A stretch of 64,000 nucleotides of DNA from Symbiodinium natans. Taxonomy: Eukaryota > Sar > Dinophyceae > Suessiales > Symbiodiniaceae. A model generated the notes under the pieces. The model did not search any database, was not told where the DNA came from, and was given only the letters and a program-made list of their open reading frames with translations. The stretch spans positions 34,501-98,500 of the forward strand of contig CAJNDS010000079.1 in NCBI GenBank assembly GCA_905221605.1, given 5' to 3'. This document shows, one piece after another, positions 57,501 to 64,000 of this stretch; position 1 is the stretch's first letter; each line of letters begins with the position of its first letter. The translations under genes and the position numbers were made by a program.

Positions 57501-60500
57501 AGGTCAAAGCTTCGCCTGATTCACAGTTTTGGCCCCATCAGCTTCCCCAAGAAGTCCAGAGCTGTCCGCCTTGAGCTGTATAAAGTCAAACTTACACCTT
57601 TTTGTGCCAGAAGGCGGCTCTTCGGAGCTCGGACAGAGGGCTTAAGGCGAATCGAATCAAAGCACCATGAGACCGGAGTGGAAAGACCACTCACAGCAGG
57701 CTTGAAGCCGAAACCCCACTCCCAACCATGGTCAGGCTGCTCTTCATTGAGCAGGACTCGACACAGGCGCCCGCAGCTGTCAGAGCATCAGGTTGGAGGT
57801 TCAGGAACCGGGAGGGTTGTCTCGGGATGCAGTTCCGTTACTTCGGTCGTGCAAGCTAGAAGCATCAGGTCATGAAGAATTCGAGCGCGTGTACGAAGCA
57901 CACATAGACCCAACTCCGAACATTGAGCGCTACGTGTCTCCTCACCTAGGCAGATGCGACAGGGGATCGCAATCTCAGCCAGAACCTCGCCGGTTTCCCA
58001 CCTTTCAGTCCTTAGACGAGGCGGACCACGTCTTCAATCTCTGGCGCGATCTCGACCTTGTCAGCAAGAAGGGCCTGCTCGATCCGGAGAATGCGGAGGA
58101 TGGTGGGGGGGGGGGGGGGGGGGGGGGGGCAGGAAAACTGTAAACAAGTCTGTGAACTTTGCTGGCAGTCTAAGCTAGGCTCACGTGCGTTGAAGGGAGT
58201 ATGCCGAGTATGCCGGGAATTTGGTTTAGAAACACGTTGAGACAGTCTTCGTGCACTTAGTCCAGTGCAAGCTCCGTGTTCTGATGAGGCTCGTGCCCAG
58301 ATCTACCAGCACGCTGGTGAGAATCGTGGCAAGGACGCGTGCATTGATGACGGAGATGTGGCGCTGTGATGGTTAAATCTGTTGGTCAGAAGTATCCCTC
58401 AGGGGCTCATCCCTAAACCCAAACCCTAGAGAATCACGAGGATTCCTGGGTCCAGATGGGGCACAGCCTCCTGCGACGGCACCTCGGCCTCGCTTAATTT
58501 GTCTCACGCCAATAGCTTCCGCAGGACTGTCCGTGTGTGTGTCTCTCGGATTGGAGTGCTCTGGCGTGCTGAGCCTGATGTCCTGACATCTGTTCGATCC
58601 CACCCGCGCCGGAAGTAGCACATTACAGTTTGTGTGCCAGCACTGAGGAAGCTGTACGAGCAGGCCAGGAGTGCTTTCTTGCGTGGAGAAGACGAAGACA
58701 TGGCCCACAGCTGAGCATCGATGGGTCTGTGTTTCGGGATACCCTGCGCAGATCAGCAGAATATAGAACCAAAATCATGACCCCGCAGTATGCGCTGTAT
58801 GCACCCCCCCTCATCAGAAGTATGAACATGTAGCATGTCATAAGCAGAACTCCAGAGTGCCGTCCCCATCATGGGCCATAGAGTGTTGATTCGTCCGAGT
58901 TCTGCTAAGGCCAAGAGGTGTGAGGCATTCCTGAAAGCCGTGGAAGCTGCAAGGAGCGACGCTTTCTGGGTTGCTTAGGTCGGCAGGGTTTTCAGGATGG
59001 CTCATGGGCTGAGGGCAGGTTAGAGCACGTTCTACACATGACAGCGCCATAGGACATCGAGCCCGCAACCTGACAGCTCGAATCTCAGCAGGACGATGGA
59101 GGACTTCGAAGCGGACGGCCTCCCGTCAAGAATAGCTTCTCGTATCCTTGAAGGTAGGGAACGTGGAATAGAAAGATCAACCTGAAGATTGTGGATGAGT
59201 TATGACAGCAATTAGAGAAGTCAACCTTGGTCGGGGGTTGCCTGGGTTGAGTTGTTCAGGCATGCGGCTTTTCCGTGAAGCTGCGCAGCTGTTCGAAGAG
59301 ACGGGCGCCGGACAAGAGCAGGCGTGCCTGAATAGTTCGGAATGCCGTTGCAGAGATGACTAGTACGGCATCGGGATTGCTGGGGAGGGCAGGGGGGAGG
59401 ATGCTGTGGAAGAAAGCAAGTAAGTGTCGCGGCGTTTTGTGTCAGAAATTCTTGTCAGTCACGAGCACGACATTCTGGATCCACAAGCCTTGCGATTCTG
59501 AAAGTTTTTTCCCAAAGCACCTCTTTCAGCTACACAGCTGCTGTAGTGTAGGAATTGTCCTCTACAGTGGCCGACAGCGCAGTTTCAGGCCGAATGCTTG
59601 CTTCATGGCGGCCATCCCGAAAAGGCCCTTGAGGGGGCTTCTCGAGGCATTTGAAGCTCGGAAGTTTGGATGTGGGATGCCTCGTGCGCTGCAACTGTGC
59701 TTCACGTGGGCGGGTGCATACATGGGGCGTCGCCAATCTTGCGCCTTGTTCTTCCGAAGCCCTAAACTTCGTCGTACACCCCTGCCTCCCGCTGAAGGCG
59801 GCGCAGATTTTGGAAGACTTAAGCCGAGAGCAACCTGAACTCAAGGTGCGATGGCCTTTGCCGAAGGGTCATGACATGTGATGAGCCAGCTGCCGCATGT
59901 ACGAGAGTGCAGAGACCGGACGAGCTACAGGCTTCGAGTGAGTCTTGCGTTCCCCTTGTCCCCCCCACTCTCAGAGGCAGTTTTTTGGGTTCTGGGAGTT
60001 TGTTGCTGGAAGATGCCTGAAGCAAACTGGATGCCACTCCCTACGCCCTAAACCCCAGAACCCCAGAACCTCTAGAACCCTGGTAGAACCCTAACCTCTA
60101 GAACCCCCAGAACCCCTAGAGCCCCCAGAACCCTAGAACCCCAGAACCCTAGAACCCTAGAACCCTAGAACCCTAGAACCCCTGGAACCCCTAGAACCCC
60201 TAGAACCCCTAGAACCCCCAGAACCCCTAGAACCCCTAGAACCCCAACCCTAGAATCCCTAGAACCCTAGAACCCTAGAACTCCTGGAAGCTTAGATCTT
60301 TAGAACCCTGGAACATTCCCTAGAACCCTCCCTAGAACCCTAGAACCCTAAACCCGAAAACCCTCCCTAGAACCCTATTAGAATCCTGGAACCCTAACAA
60401 TTCAGAACCCTAAGAACCCTTTGAAACCCCGGAAGGTCGAAGCTGCCCGGGCCTGGACGGTGGCCCGAAAGCACGTGCCTTGCCAGCCACGAGCTTCCAT

Positions 60501-63500
60501 CCCTGGATCTCTCCCCCAATCCTGGTCTTGAGGGTTTTTAGGGGGCTTTCAGGGATTCTAGGGTTTTTAGGGCTTTCAGGGTTCTGAGGGGTTTTTAGGG
60601 TTCTGGGGGATTTTTAAGGTAAATAATTAGTCTGTTTAGAGTTTTTAGGGTCAGGGCTGAAGGCCCCTGTCACGGGACCTACTGTAGGAGCTCGCCGCGC
60701 CAATCTACGAGGAGGCCGAGCAGTTTCATGACTGCATCGAGGCTTACCTAAAGGCGGAGCCCTGGAAGCAAGAAGAGCTCCGTTTTAGGGTTCAGGGTTC
60801 AGGGTTTAGGGTTTAGGGCATGAACTCGGGCACCCTTATTTCATTTCGCGCCGCAGGGCACAAGCGTCCCTTGAACCATCACAGCGAGGAGCATGTTGTT
60901 TTCTTGGTCGGGTACCGCAAGAGTTTGCTCTTGACCGTCTCGGACCCGTAAGATTCGGAGCCACGAACTCAGTACTTCGAAAGCTGTTTGCCCATTACCA
61001 CATCTGAGGACCTCCGGGAGGAGGTCACCAGGGTCGTGCCACGCGCGCATCAGGTGGGCGCACTGAAGGCAGGGAGAGGGTGTTGGTGGTTTCGAGGGTA
61101 GGTCTGGGTAGGGATAATATTAGGGTCTCCACGGCAAGTCGGTAGTTGTCTTGCTGCGGGGCCCTTTTTTTGGGTCCTTATTCCAAGGGTGCCGTACTAT
61201 ATACAGGACCCACAAAAAGGGACCCTATTCTTTGTGAACTACCATGTAGCATTGTGTTTGCCAACTCGGTGGCAAGGCTGAAGAGTGCTTCCGCTATCTG
61301 CAAGCACCTTGGGCAGCAAACGGCTGGGATCGAGAGCAGGGTCAGTGCTAGTCTCTTGCTCATAGAATCGGTGCATGGGTCTCATGACAGTGCAAGCTGC
61401 GCAATTCTGGCTTGTGGGATCATGGTTGCGCAAAGTCCGCGAAGATTAGGAGACGAGGCAACTTAATAGGCCTGCAAAAAATAATTAACTTTGTCGTATA
61501 TTATGTATCATAGACGGGGGCATGCCGGACTTTGTCTGTATCACCTGCGAAACCGTTGATACGCAGAAGAATGCAGCCGGCTAGATATTTCCTACATGAA
61601 CTCTGGATTTGCTTCCACCGATGCGTTGATGGGCCTGGTCTGAGGAGACCGATGATCAGGAAACAGCTGGATTGCTGTTCTTCCATGAGCAGGAATACGA
61701 GCAGGCTGCTTCCTGTTACCGGTAGCTTGGCAGCAAACAGCCTTGGCCTGGTGGGTATCAAGAGGTCAAGCTTGAGCGCAGAGACCTGTCCGGTCAGGAG
61801 CGCAGGCAACCTGCACTCGGAGGCGGGACAGCTTGGGTTCAGGGTTTGACGTTTCCTCAGGTGATATCATCGCGTGGTCGGGAGGCTTAGTCGTTGTTCC
61901 CATATGCCTGAAATTGTCTTTTGGTTGAGCTTGCTGGCCATTGAGGCAGGATCTGGCTCATGGGAAAACGCCCTGCAGTCCTATTAGGTGTTAGGTCGGC
62001 CTCCCCATAATGTCACCCCAAACCTCAGACATCGGAGTCAGAGCGTAAGATTCGCAACCAAGTACCCAAGCTTTGGCTGTACGTTGCGCAGGCGCAGTGC
62101 TACCTGGAGCTTGGGGAGCCTCTGCGCGCGGCCGAGCGCCTCATCGTCAGCGAACACGCGGAGAGAGGGCAGTCAAAACTGAGGGCACAGAGTCGGGTGA
62201 AGAATGGAGTATCCGGTTTCTGGGTAGTGTCTGTCTCTGCATTGCAGTTTGTACATGTTGTGGCATCATGGATGCTTAACCCCCTATAAATCCCCCTAAG
62301 CCCTATAAACTTCAACAAACACTGTAAACCCTGGTAAACCCCTGTAACCCCCGAAGCCCTCAAACCCTAAGCCCCGAATCCCCAAACCCCTAAGCCCTAA
62401 GCCCCAAACCCCTGAGGCCCTGAACCCCTAAACCCGACCCCCGAAAACCCTAAACCCGCATGCCAAATCGCTCCATGAAGTTCCCCCCACCCCCCCCATA
62501 GCTCACGCAGGAGCATTTGCTTCAGGCCGCGGACCTTTACAAAGCCCACAAGGCATTCCGGGTTAGGGTTTAGGGTTTGTGGTTTGGGGTTTCGGGATTA
62601 GGGTTTGAGGTTTAGGGTTTAGGGTTTAGGGTTTAGGCTTTAGGCTTCAAAGTTTAAAGCCGCTCTGCTCTGAGAAAGAAGTCTGAGCGGATGCTGTGTC
62701 AAAGATGTGATTGCTGCACCGTGCCTGGGTCTAGCAAAGGTTCTTTCTTGCACCAGGTTTTTGCTTGTCGCAAGCAGTCTGCAGGACGTCGTGCAAGAGG
62801 CAAAGTGCTACCGGGCTCTGTTGGAGAGACCTTGCTGCAAGAGGTTCGAGTTTGGACACTTCGTAACTTCAAGAGAGATGAGAAAGAGATGATCCCGTTG
62901 GCCAGGATCGGCTGAGTTTCGGTTGAGACCAGACATTCAGGCTTTGGATATGGGTCGCTGGCTAGGGTGTTCTTCTCACCCTTGAGTCCTAGCAGTCCTA
63001 GCAGCTCGAGCGAGAAGTGGACAAAAGGATTGAAGATCTACCGGACCGAAGATCATTGCTGGAAAGCTGCATTGAGCTGCACGAAAGGTTGCCTGGCATA
63101 CCAGCAGTTTGCCGCCTTTGCAACGGCACCCACGCAACGTCCATCAGTCCTAGAGGTTGAATGGGGGTTTGGGGGAAGGATTTTGCTGGGGCACGAAACA
63201 GGAGGTGTTGCATCGCTGTTCTGGCCCTATTTCTTGAGGTTGCAGGAATGGGGCAAGGTGGCGGAGTACCTTGAGAAGCTTCATGACCACCTGGACAAGC
63301 TTCACATCGATCCACAAGGTATCTTAGAAGAGGCCGCAGAATGTTACGAGAAGGCCTGCTGACTGTGCCCATGGTCCAGAGTCTAGTGGTTCGCCTGCGC
63401 TGGTGACCGAGTCTGCAGACTTGCCAGGCGAGGCTTTACAACGAGGCTGCATGTGCCTATGAGAAGCTTTCTGGGCTATCCTATGCCTCTGCAATTCGTC

Positions 63501-63688
63501 ATCGCCACCTCAGGAAGGCTCCGAATGCACAAAATTGCATCCTGATGGCCTGCAACCCTGAACTCCGGAACTTGCAGGTCGCCAGGTGCAGTTGCGCCCC
63601 TTTTGCTTGTGAGGCAGCAGCTCTGTACTCAGAGGCGCGAGCCTTGCGTGACAAGCTGCGCGTGCTGAAGCTGCTTGACGACTACGAG
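40273..63688 (+). CDS. TRANK1-like protein: UvrD/SF1 helicase-type domain plus helical repeats (multi-exon, 3' incomplete)
   Basis: About 28 short plus-strand exons read in the correct N-to-C order. The helicase core contains a post-Walker helix [67 protein letters not shown] (motif II), [10 protein letters not shown] (motif III), INYRSHQ (motif IV region), [13 protein letters not shown] (motif V) and [16 protein letters not shown] (motif VI). These match the large eukaryotic TPR/ankyrin-repeat-containing helicase-like family (TRANK1 type). A solenoid of TPR-like exons follows to the window end without a stop. The Walker A exon (GxGKT) was not found between 40354 and 41848, a notable gap. Introns use GT or GC donors and AG|G acceptors. 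One intron (45731-52676) hosts a GTP cyclohydrolase II gene segment and an antisense retroelement. In vivo role unknown. Confidence 0.8.
40517..40590. repeat. Interstitial TTTAGGG array
   Basis: About ten TTTAGGG units with two variants (GGGCTTAGGG, TTTCGGG), within an intron of the TRANK1-like gene. Confidence 0.9.
41253..41366. repeat. Interstitial CCCTAAA array, ~16 perfect units
   Basis: The longest perfect telomere-type array in the window, C-strand on plus. It lies about 125 bp after a shorter G-strand patch at 41098-41129, so the two are head-to-head inside one intron. Confidence 0.95.
43370..43680. repeat. Scattered CCCTAAA patches flanking a helicase exon
   Basis: C-rich telomere words at 43370-43437 and 43620-43678 flank the [12 protein letters not shown] exon at 43470. 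Other patches lie at 42600-42655 and 42828-42860. Confidence 0.75.
43470..43505 (+). CDS. TRANK1-like exon [12 protein letters not shown]
   Basis: The acceptor is CCGAG|G with phase 2 entry. [12 protein letters not shown] corresponds to the FPLFLxxRxFLxMLD block of the family. The donor is unresolved, possibly TTG|GC near 43506. Confidence 0.6.
44023..44155. mobile_element. Partial relative of the 7469 MITE
   Basis: Begins CTTGGAGGTTCATG exactly like the 7469 element's left end and continues with similar ATGACTGTACCTACAACC / CACTTATAATTGGG words. The right inverted repeat is not visible. Probably a truncated or diverged copy. Confidence 0.5.
44238..44327. repeat. Interstitial CCCTAAA array
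   Basis: Twelve to thirteen perfect units, C-strand on plus. Confidence 0.95.
44712..45730 (+). CDS. TRANK1-like exon cluster 2 (SFIKGS region)
   Basis: Exons: 44712-44786 ([20 protein letters not shown] then NTAKQ); 44995-45017 (DAMLVWRE, 23 bp, GT donor); 45102-45150 ([16 protein letters not shown]); 45317-45346 ([10 protein letters not shown]); 45597-45730 ([10 protein letters not shown] ... [20 protein letters not shown]). Phases match at every join: 44786 phase 0, 45017 phase 2 completing GAG, 45150 phase 0, 45346 phase 0. VWxE-SFIKGS, GxLxLExY and FxxYExLK are hallmark blocks of the family. The last donor (CAT|GTGC at 45731) is the least certain. Confidence 0.8.
46627..47656 (+). CDS. 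ribA: GTP cyclohydrolase II (RibA-like), internal exons
   Basis: Four exons join in perfect phase. 46627-46693 ends VALVK plus G, phase 1, GC donor. 47080-47243 reads [20 protein letters not shown] then [16 protein letters not shown] donor. 47368-47424 reads [21 protein letters not shown] donor. 47516-47656 reads [20 protein letters not shown], then [20 protein letters not shown] and SRRK. The zinc site C-x10-C-x-C ([15 protein letters not shown]) is intact, as are the GHEGxGIG loop and the DLGVxSVxLxTNxxRK signature. The enzyme opens GTP in the first step of riboflavin synthesis. The N-terminal start and the C-terminal exon were not found. REARKLPSA near 46370 resembles the usual N-terminal AxLPT block but does not phase well. 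The segment lies inside the TRANK1-like intron. Confidence 0.85.
46715..46905. repeat. Dispersed repeat with 27-30-bp internal units, copy 2
   Basis: Same lead-in (CTCGGTGTAAAG...TTTTGAACTCAACTTTTC-CCTCGCCCG) and the same CCCTGGAGTGCCCAACCCCAGAG units as 36733-36955, same orientation. Sits in the first intron of the GTP cyclohydrolase segment. Confidence 0.82.
48590..48802 (-). repeat. Short repeat in the retroelement 3' flank
   Basis: CCGGGTC-TCCC-AGCGCAGCTCC-TGCTTCCA occurs at about 48590-48622 and 48761-48801, just 3' of the retroelement stop on the minus strand. Could be part of its 3' UTR. Confidence 0.5.
48803..52480 (-). mobile_element. Non-LTR retrotransposon ORF, restriction-like-endonuclease class, apparently intact
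   Basis: One uninterrupted frame of 1,225 codons, counted from a TTG at 52480. The first in-frame ATG is residue 58, and the frame is open further upstream. Residues 164-172 read [14 protein letters not shown] finger lies at C219, C224, H244, H248 and a CCHC finger at C270, C273, H284, C287. The reverse transcriptase spans about 545-750, with VKLDFANAF (D625), [10 protein letters not shown] (675-684) and HFLDDGV (D712, D713) instead of the commoner FADD or YADD. The C-terminal zinc knuckle is C1027, C1030, H1040, C1044. A PD-(D/E)xK-like endonuclease follows: RRPADV (D1097), LDFAVT (D1111), YARHK (K1141). This order (N-terminal fingers, RT, CCHC, REL endonuclease) is that of R2/NeSL/CRE-type elements, which prime reverse transcription at a nicked target. 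Antisense within a host-gene intron. Target-site duplications and poly-A were not identified. Confidence 0.9.
51959..51985 (-). other. 2A-like VGEASNPGP motif in the retroelement N-terminus
   Basis: Residues 164-172 of the retroelement frame end in NPGP, the core of ribosome-skipping 2A sequences. The usual D-x-E-x-NPGP acids are not at their normal places (here G-E-A-S-NPGP), so activity is doubtful. Basic residues precede it (RRMRRW, YRGKR) and a Pro/Ala-rich linker follows. Confidence 0.5.
52677..53600 (+). CDS. TRANK1-like exon cluster 3 (helicase motifs II, III, IV)
   Basis: Exons: 52677-about 52709 ([11 protein letters not shown], acceptor GCCAG|G); 52848-about 52906 ([20 protein letters not shown], Walker B/motif II); 53253-53429 ([20 protein letters not shown] then [12 protein letters not shown] donor); 53540-about 53600 ([20 protein letters not shown]). 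53429 and 53540 join in phase 0. VDEVQD and GDTSQT are diagnostic of UvrD-like SF1 proteins, and [10 protein letters not shown] of the TRANK1 branch. A small exon between 52906 and 53253 may be missing from my reading. Confidence 0.82.
53933..54103. repeat. 8-bp telomere-variant array, CCCTAAGA
   Basis: About 20 tandem CCCTAAGA octamers (with three CCCTACGA near the start) ending in a CCCTAAACC edge. This is a one-base expansion of CCCTAAA. Lies in an intron of the TRANK1-like gene. Confidence 0.93.
54110..55730. other. Intron of the TRANK1-like gene
   Basis: No exon convincingly placed between the NYRSH and SKGLEFD exons. One or two are expected from the family, for example around 53640-53870, where the frame [15 protein letters not shown] appears. 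A G-run lies at 54860. Confidence 0.4.
55733..57502 (+). CDS. TRANK1-like exon cluster 4 (helicase motifs V and VI)
   Basis: Exons: 55733-55806 ([20 protein letters not shown] then LEFD, GT donor, phase 0); 56073-about 56300 ([20 protein letters not shown] then a helical stretch with [14 protein letters not shown]; donor uncertain); 57432-57502 ([20 protein letters not shown] then QCQ). [14 protein letters not shown] reconstructs the SKGLEFDDVLLxNFFTDS block exactly. YTAITRTK is motif VI. Confidence 0.85.
55970..56035. repeat. Dispersed CCTAAATTTCGGAAACC repeat
   Basis: GACCCCTGATATAG...AGGACCCTAACAAGGTATCCCTAAATTTCGGAAACCAC, related to 7085-7260 and 57178-57265. Confidence 0.6.
56560..56945. 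repeat. Three copies of a CCTGTCATGCGAGCAT...TTTGCAA element
   Basis: Copies near 56563, 56774 and 56913, each AGCCTGTCA-GCGAGCATT-TG-TTGCAAA-, the first and third followed by (G)GGGGTTGGCGGCAGAAA / GGGGGCTGCAGAAAGAAA purine-rich DNA. A spaced direct repeat in an intron. Confidence 0.75.
57178..57265. repeat. Dispersed repeat with CCCCTAACATAGTCCCC...CCCCTAATTT
   Basis: Shares CCCCTAACATAGTC, TAGGATTCCCTCATA, AGGACCCCGATAAGG and CCCCTAATTT with 7085-7260, same orientation, 50 kb apart. Confidence 0.7.
58009..60753 (+). CDS. TRANK1-like exon cluster 5 (post-helicase and first solenoid repeats)
   Basis: Exons: 58009-58098 ([20 protein letters not shown] then [10 protein letters not shown]; the WxxLxLV block after motif VI); 59092-59153 ([22 protein letters not shown] donor); 59260-59321 ([22 protein letters not shown] donor); 59798-59845 ([18 protein letters not shown] donor, phase 0); 60688-60753 ([20 protein letters not shown] then LK, GC donor). 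The AAQLFEE / [10 protein letters not shown] pattern is TPR-like. A possible exon also lies near 58283-58345 ([19 protein letters not shown]). Confidence 0.6.
58103..58129. repeat. Poly-G run
   Basis: About 25 G residues (one T near the start) immediately after the SLDEADHVF exon. Confidence 0.85.
60046..60425. repeat. 8-bp telomere-variant array, CCCTAGAA
   Basis: About 380 bp of CCCTAGAA octamers with interspersed CCCCAGAA, CCCCTAGAA and CCCTGGAA variants. A different octamer from the 53933 array, and more degenerate. In an intron between solenoid exons. G-strand words (GGGTTTTTAGGG) follow at 60535-60660. Confidence 0.92.
60755..62090. other. Intron; no exon placed
   Basis: Contains TTTAGGG words at 60782-60815 and a C/G-rich AGGGACCC-type patch at 61150-61225. 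Short frames lack solenoid character. Confidence 0.4.
62092..63688 (+). CDS. TRANK1-like exon cluster 6 (helical-repeat C-terminal region, continues past window)
   Basis: Exons: 62092-62145 ([18 protein letters not shown]); 62511-62552 ([18 protein letters not shown] to AAG|GC); 62757-62843 ([20 protein letters not shown] then LLE); 63005-63087 ([20 protein letters not shown] then SCIELHE); 63246-63353 ([20 protein letters not shown] then [15 protein letters not shown] donor); 63428-63577 ([20 protein letters not shown] ...); 63614-63688 ([20 protein letters not shown] then LDDYE, GC donor). Most are whole numbers of codons and phase 0. Alternating A-x-x-Y and L-rich helices indicate TPR-like repeats. 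No stop codon follows, so the gene runs off the window. Confidence 0.72.
62280..62650. repeat. CCCTAAA words turning into TTTAGGG words
   Basis: C-strand telomere-like words at 62280-62460 and G-strand words at 62560-62645 flank the [14 protein letters not shown] exon in inverted orientation. Confidence 0.7.
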
Positions 63689-64000
63689 GCGGGCTCAGGC
63701 TGCAAACGCAGAACAGGGTTCAACAAATGTGTTACGCAGATACCTGTGTCCCAAAAATGTTTGGAGAGTTTTGCCTTGTCTCTGGACCTCTCTGAACATA
63801 AGACAGAAGACACAAACGCGGGAGCCGCGAGGAGATGTTTTTTCCAGCTTTACGCCAGAATTGAACCACAATTCCCGCGCAGAAGATGCGTGGCGCCGAC
63901 ATTTCACTCAACGATTAACTTGCAAAATATGCGGGGTTTGCATATCTTCTCATGTCTCCTGGGAGCCTGGTGTGTCCTTGCTTTGCAGCTTTGGATTCAG

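Noticed and set aside
1-64000. tRNA, rRNA, snRNA and spliced-leader RNA genes
   Set aside because: I looked for cloverleaf arms with GTTCRANNC-type boxes, rRNA core words and the 22-nt dinoflagellate spliced leader and saw none. A covariance-model search would be decisive.

Overview
The window looks like nuclear DNA from a dinoflagellate, most likely a Symbiodiniaceae-type genome. The evidence is the gene anatomy. Short exons of 23-180 bp join in phase across introns whose acceptors are almost always AG|G. The donors are a mixture of GT and GC (for example GC at 15177, 41905, 46694, 47244, 62553 and 63354). Interstitial copies of the plant/alveolate telomere heptamer TTTAGGG and its variants are scattered throughout, and there are many low-copy tandem and inverted repeats. 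No bacterial-style operon, tRNA, rRNA or CRISPR array was recognised. Most of the sequence is intron or intergenic DNA, so long stop-free stretches mean little here; I relied on in-phase exon joins and family motifs instead.

Layout. 0-12 kb is repeat-rich, with one convincing exon (699-788), one possible exon (3330-3416), telomere-like arrays, a Tc1/mariner-style miniature element (7469-7592), a divergent direct repeat (7.9/8.5 kb) and a three-copy tandem repeat (10.2-10.7 kb). 12.5-16.8 kb is a plus-strand gene whose 3' half resolves cleanly into an acyl carrier protein domain, a type II-like thioesterase and two lipocalin-like domains, split by 120-bp and 102-bp introns. Its 5' part is an open but unrecognised, internally repeated stretch. 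19.1-21.25 kb encodes a multi-pass membrane protein with a kinesin-light-chain-type TPR tail. 21.7-23.86 kb and 28.44-30.64 kb are the arms of a roughly 2.2-kb inverted duplication carrying a kinase-like phosphotransferase. The right arm keeps the catalytic-loop histidine; the left arm has a His-to-Arg change and a 63-bp in-frame deletion. The spacer holds a CpG-rich minisatellite.

From about 39-40 kb to beyond the right edge runs one very long plus-strand gene. It encodes a TRANK1-like protein, with a UvrD/SF1 helicase-type core (motifs seen in order: [38 protein letters not shown]) followed by helical-repeat exons to 63.7 kb. One roughly 6.9-kb intron of this gene (45731-52676) contains two unrelated things. 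One is four in-phase exons of a GTP cyclohydrolase II (RibA-like) gene on the same strand. The other is an antisense, uninterrupted 1,225-codon non-LTR retrotransposon of the restriction-like-endonuclease class, with a reverse transcriptase carrying FLDD.

The most interesting points are the ACP-thioesterase-lipocalin fusion, the nested GTP cyclohydrolase II plus intact retroelement inside a helicase intron, the asymmetric decay of the inverted kinase pair, and the variety of telomere-variant arrays (7-mers TTTAGGG and TTTGGGG; 8-mers CCCTAAGA and CCCTAGAA). All family assignments are from motif reading, not database searches.
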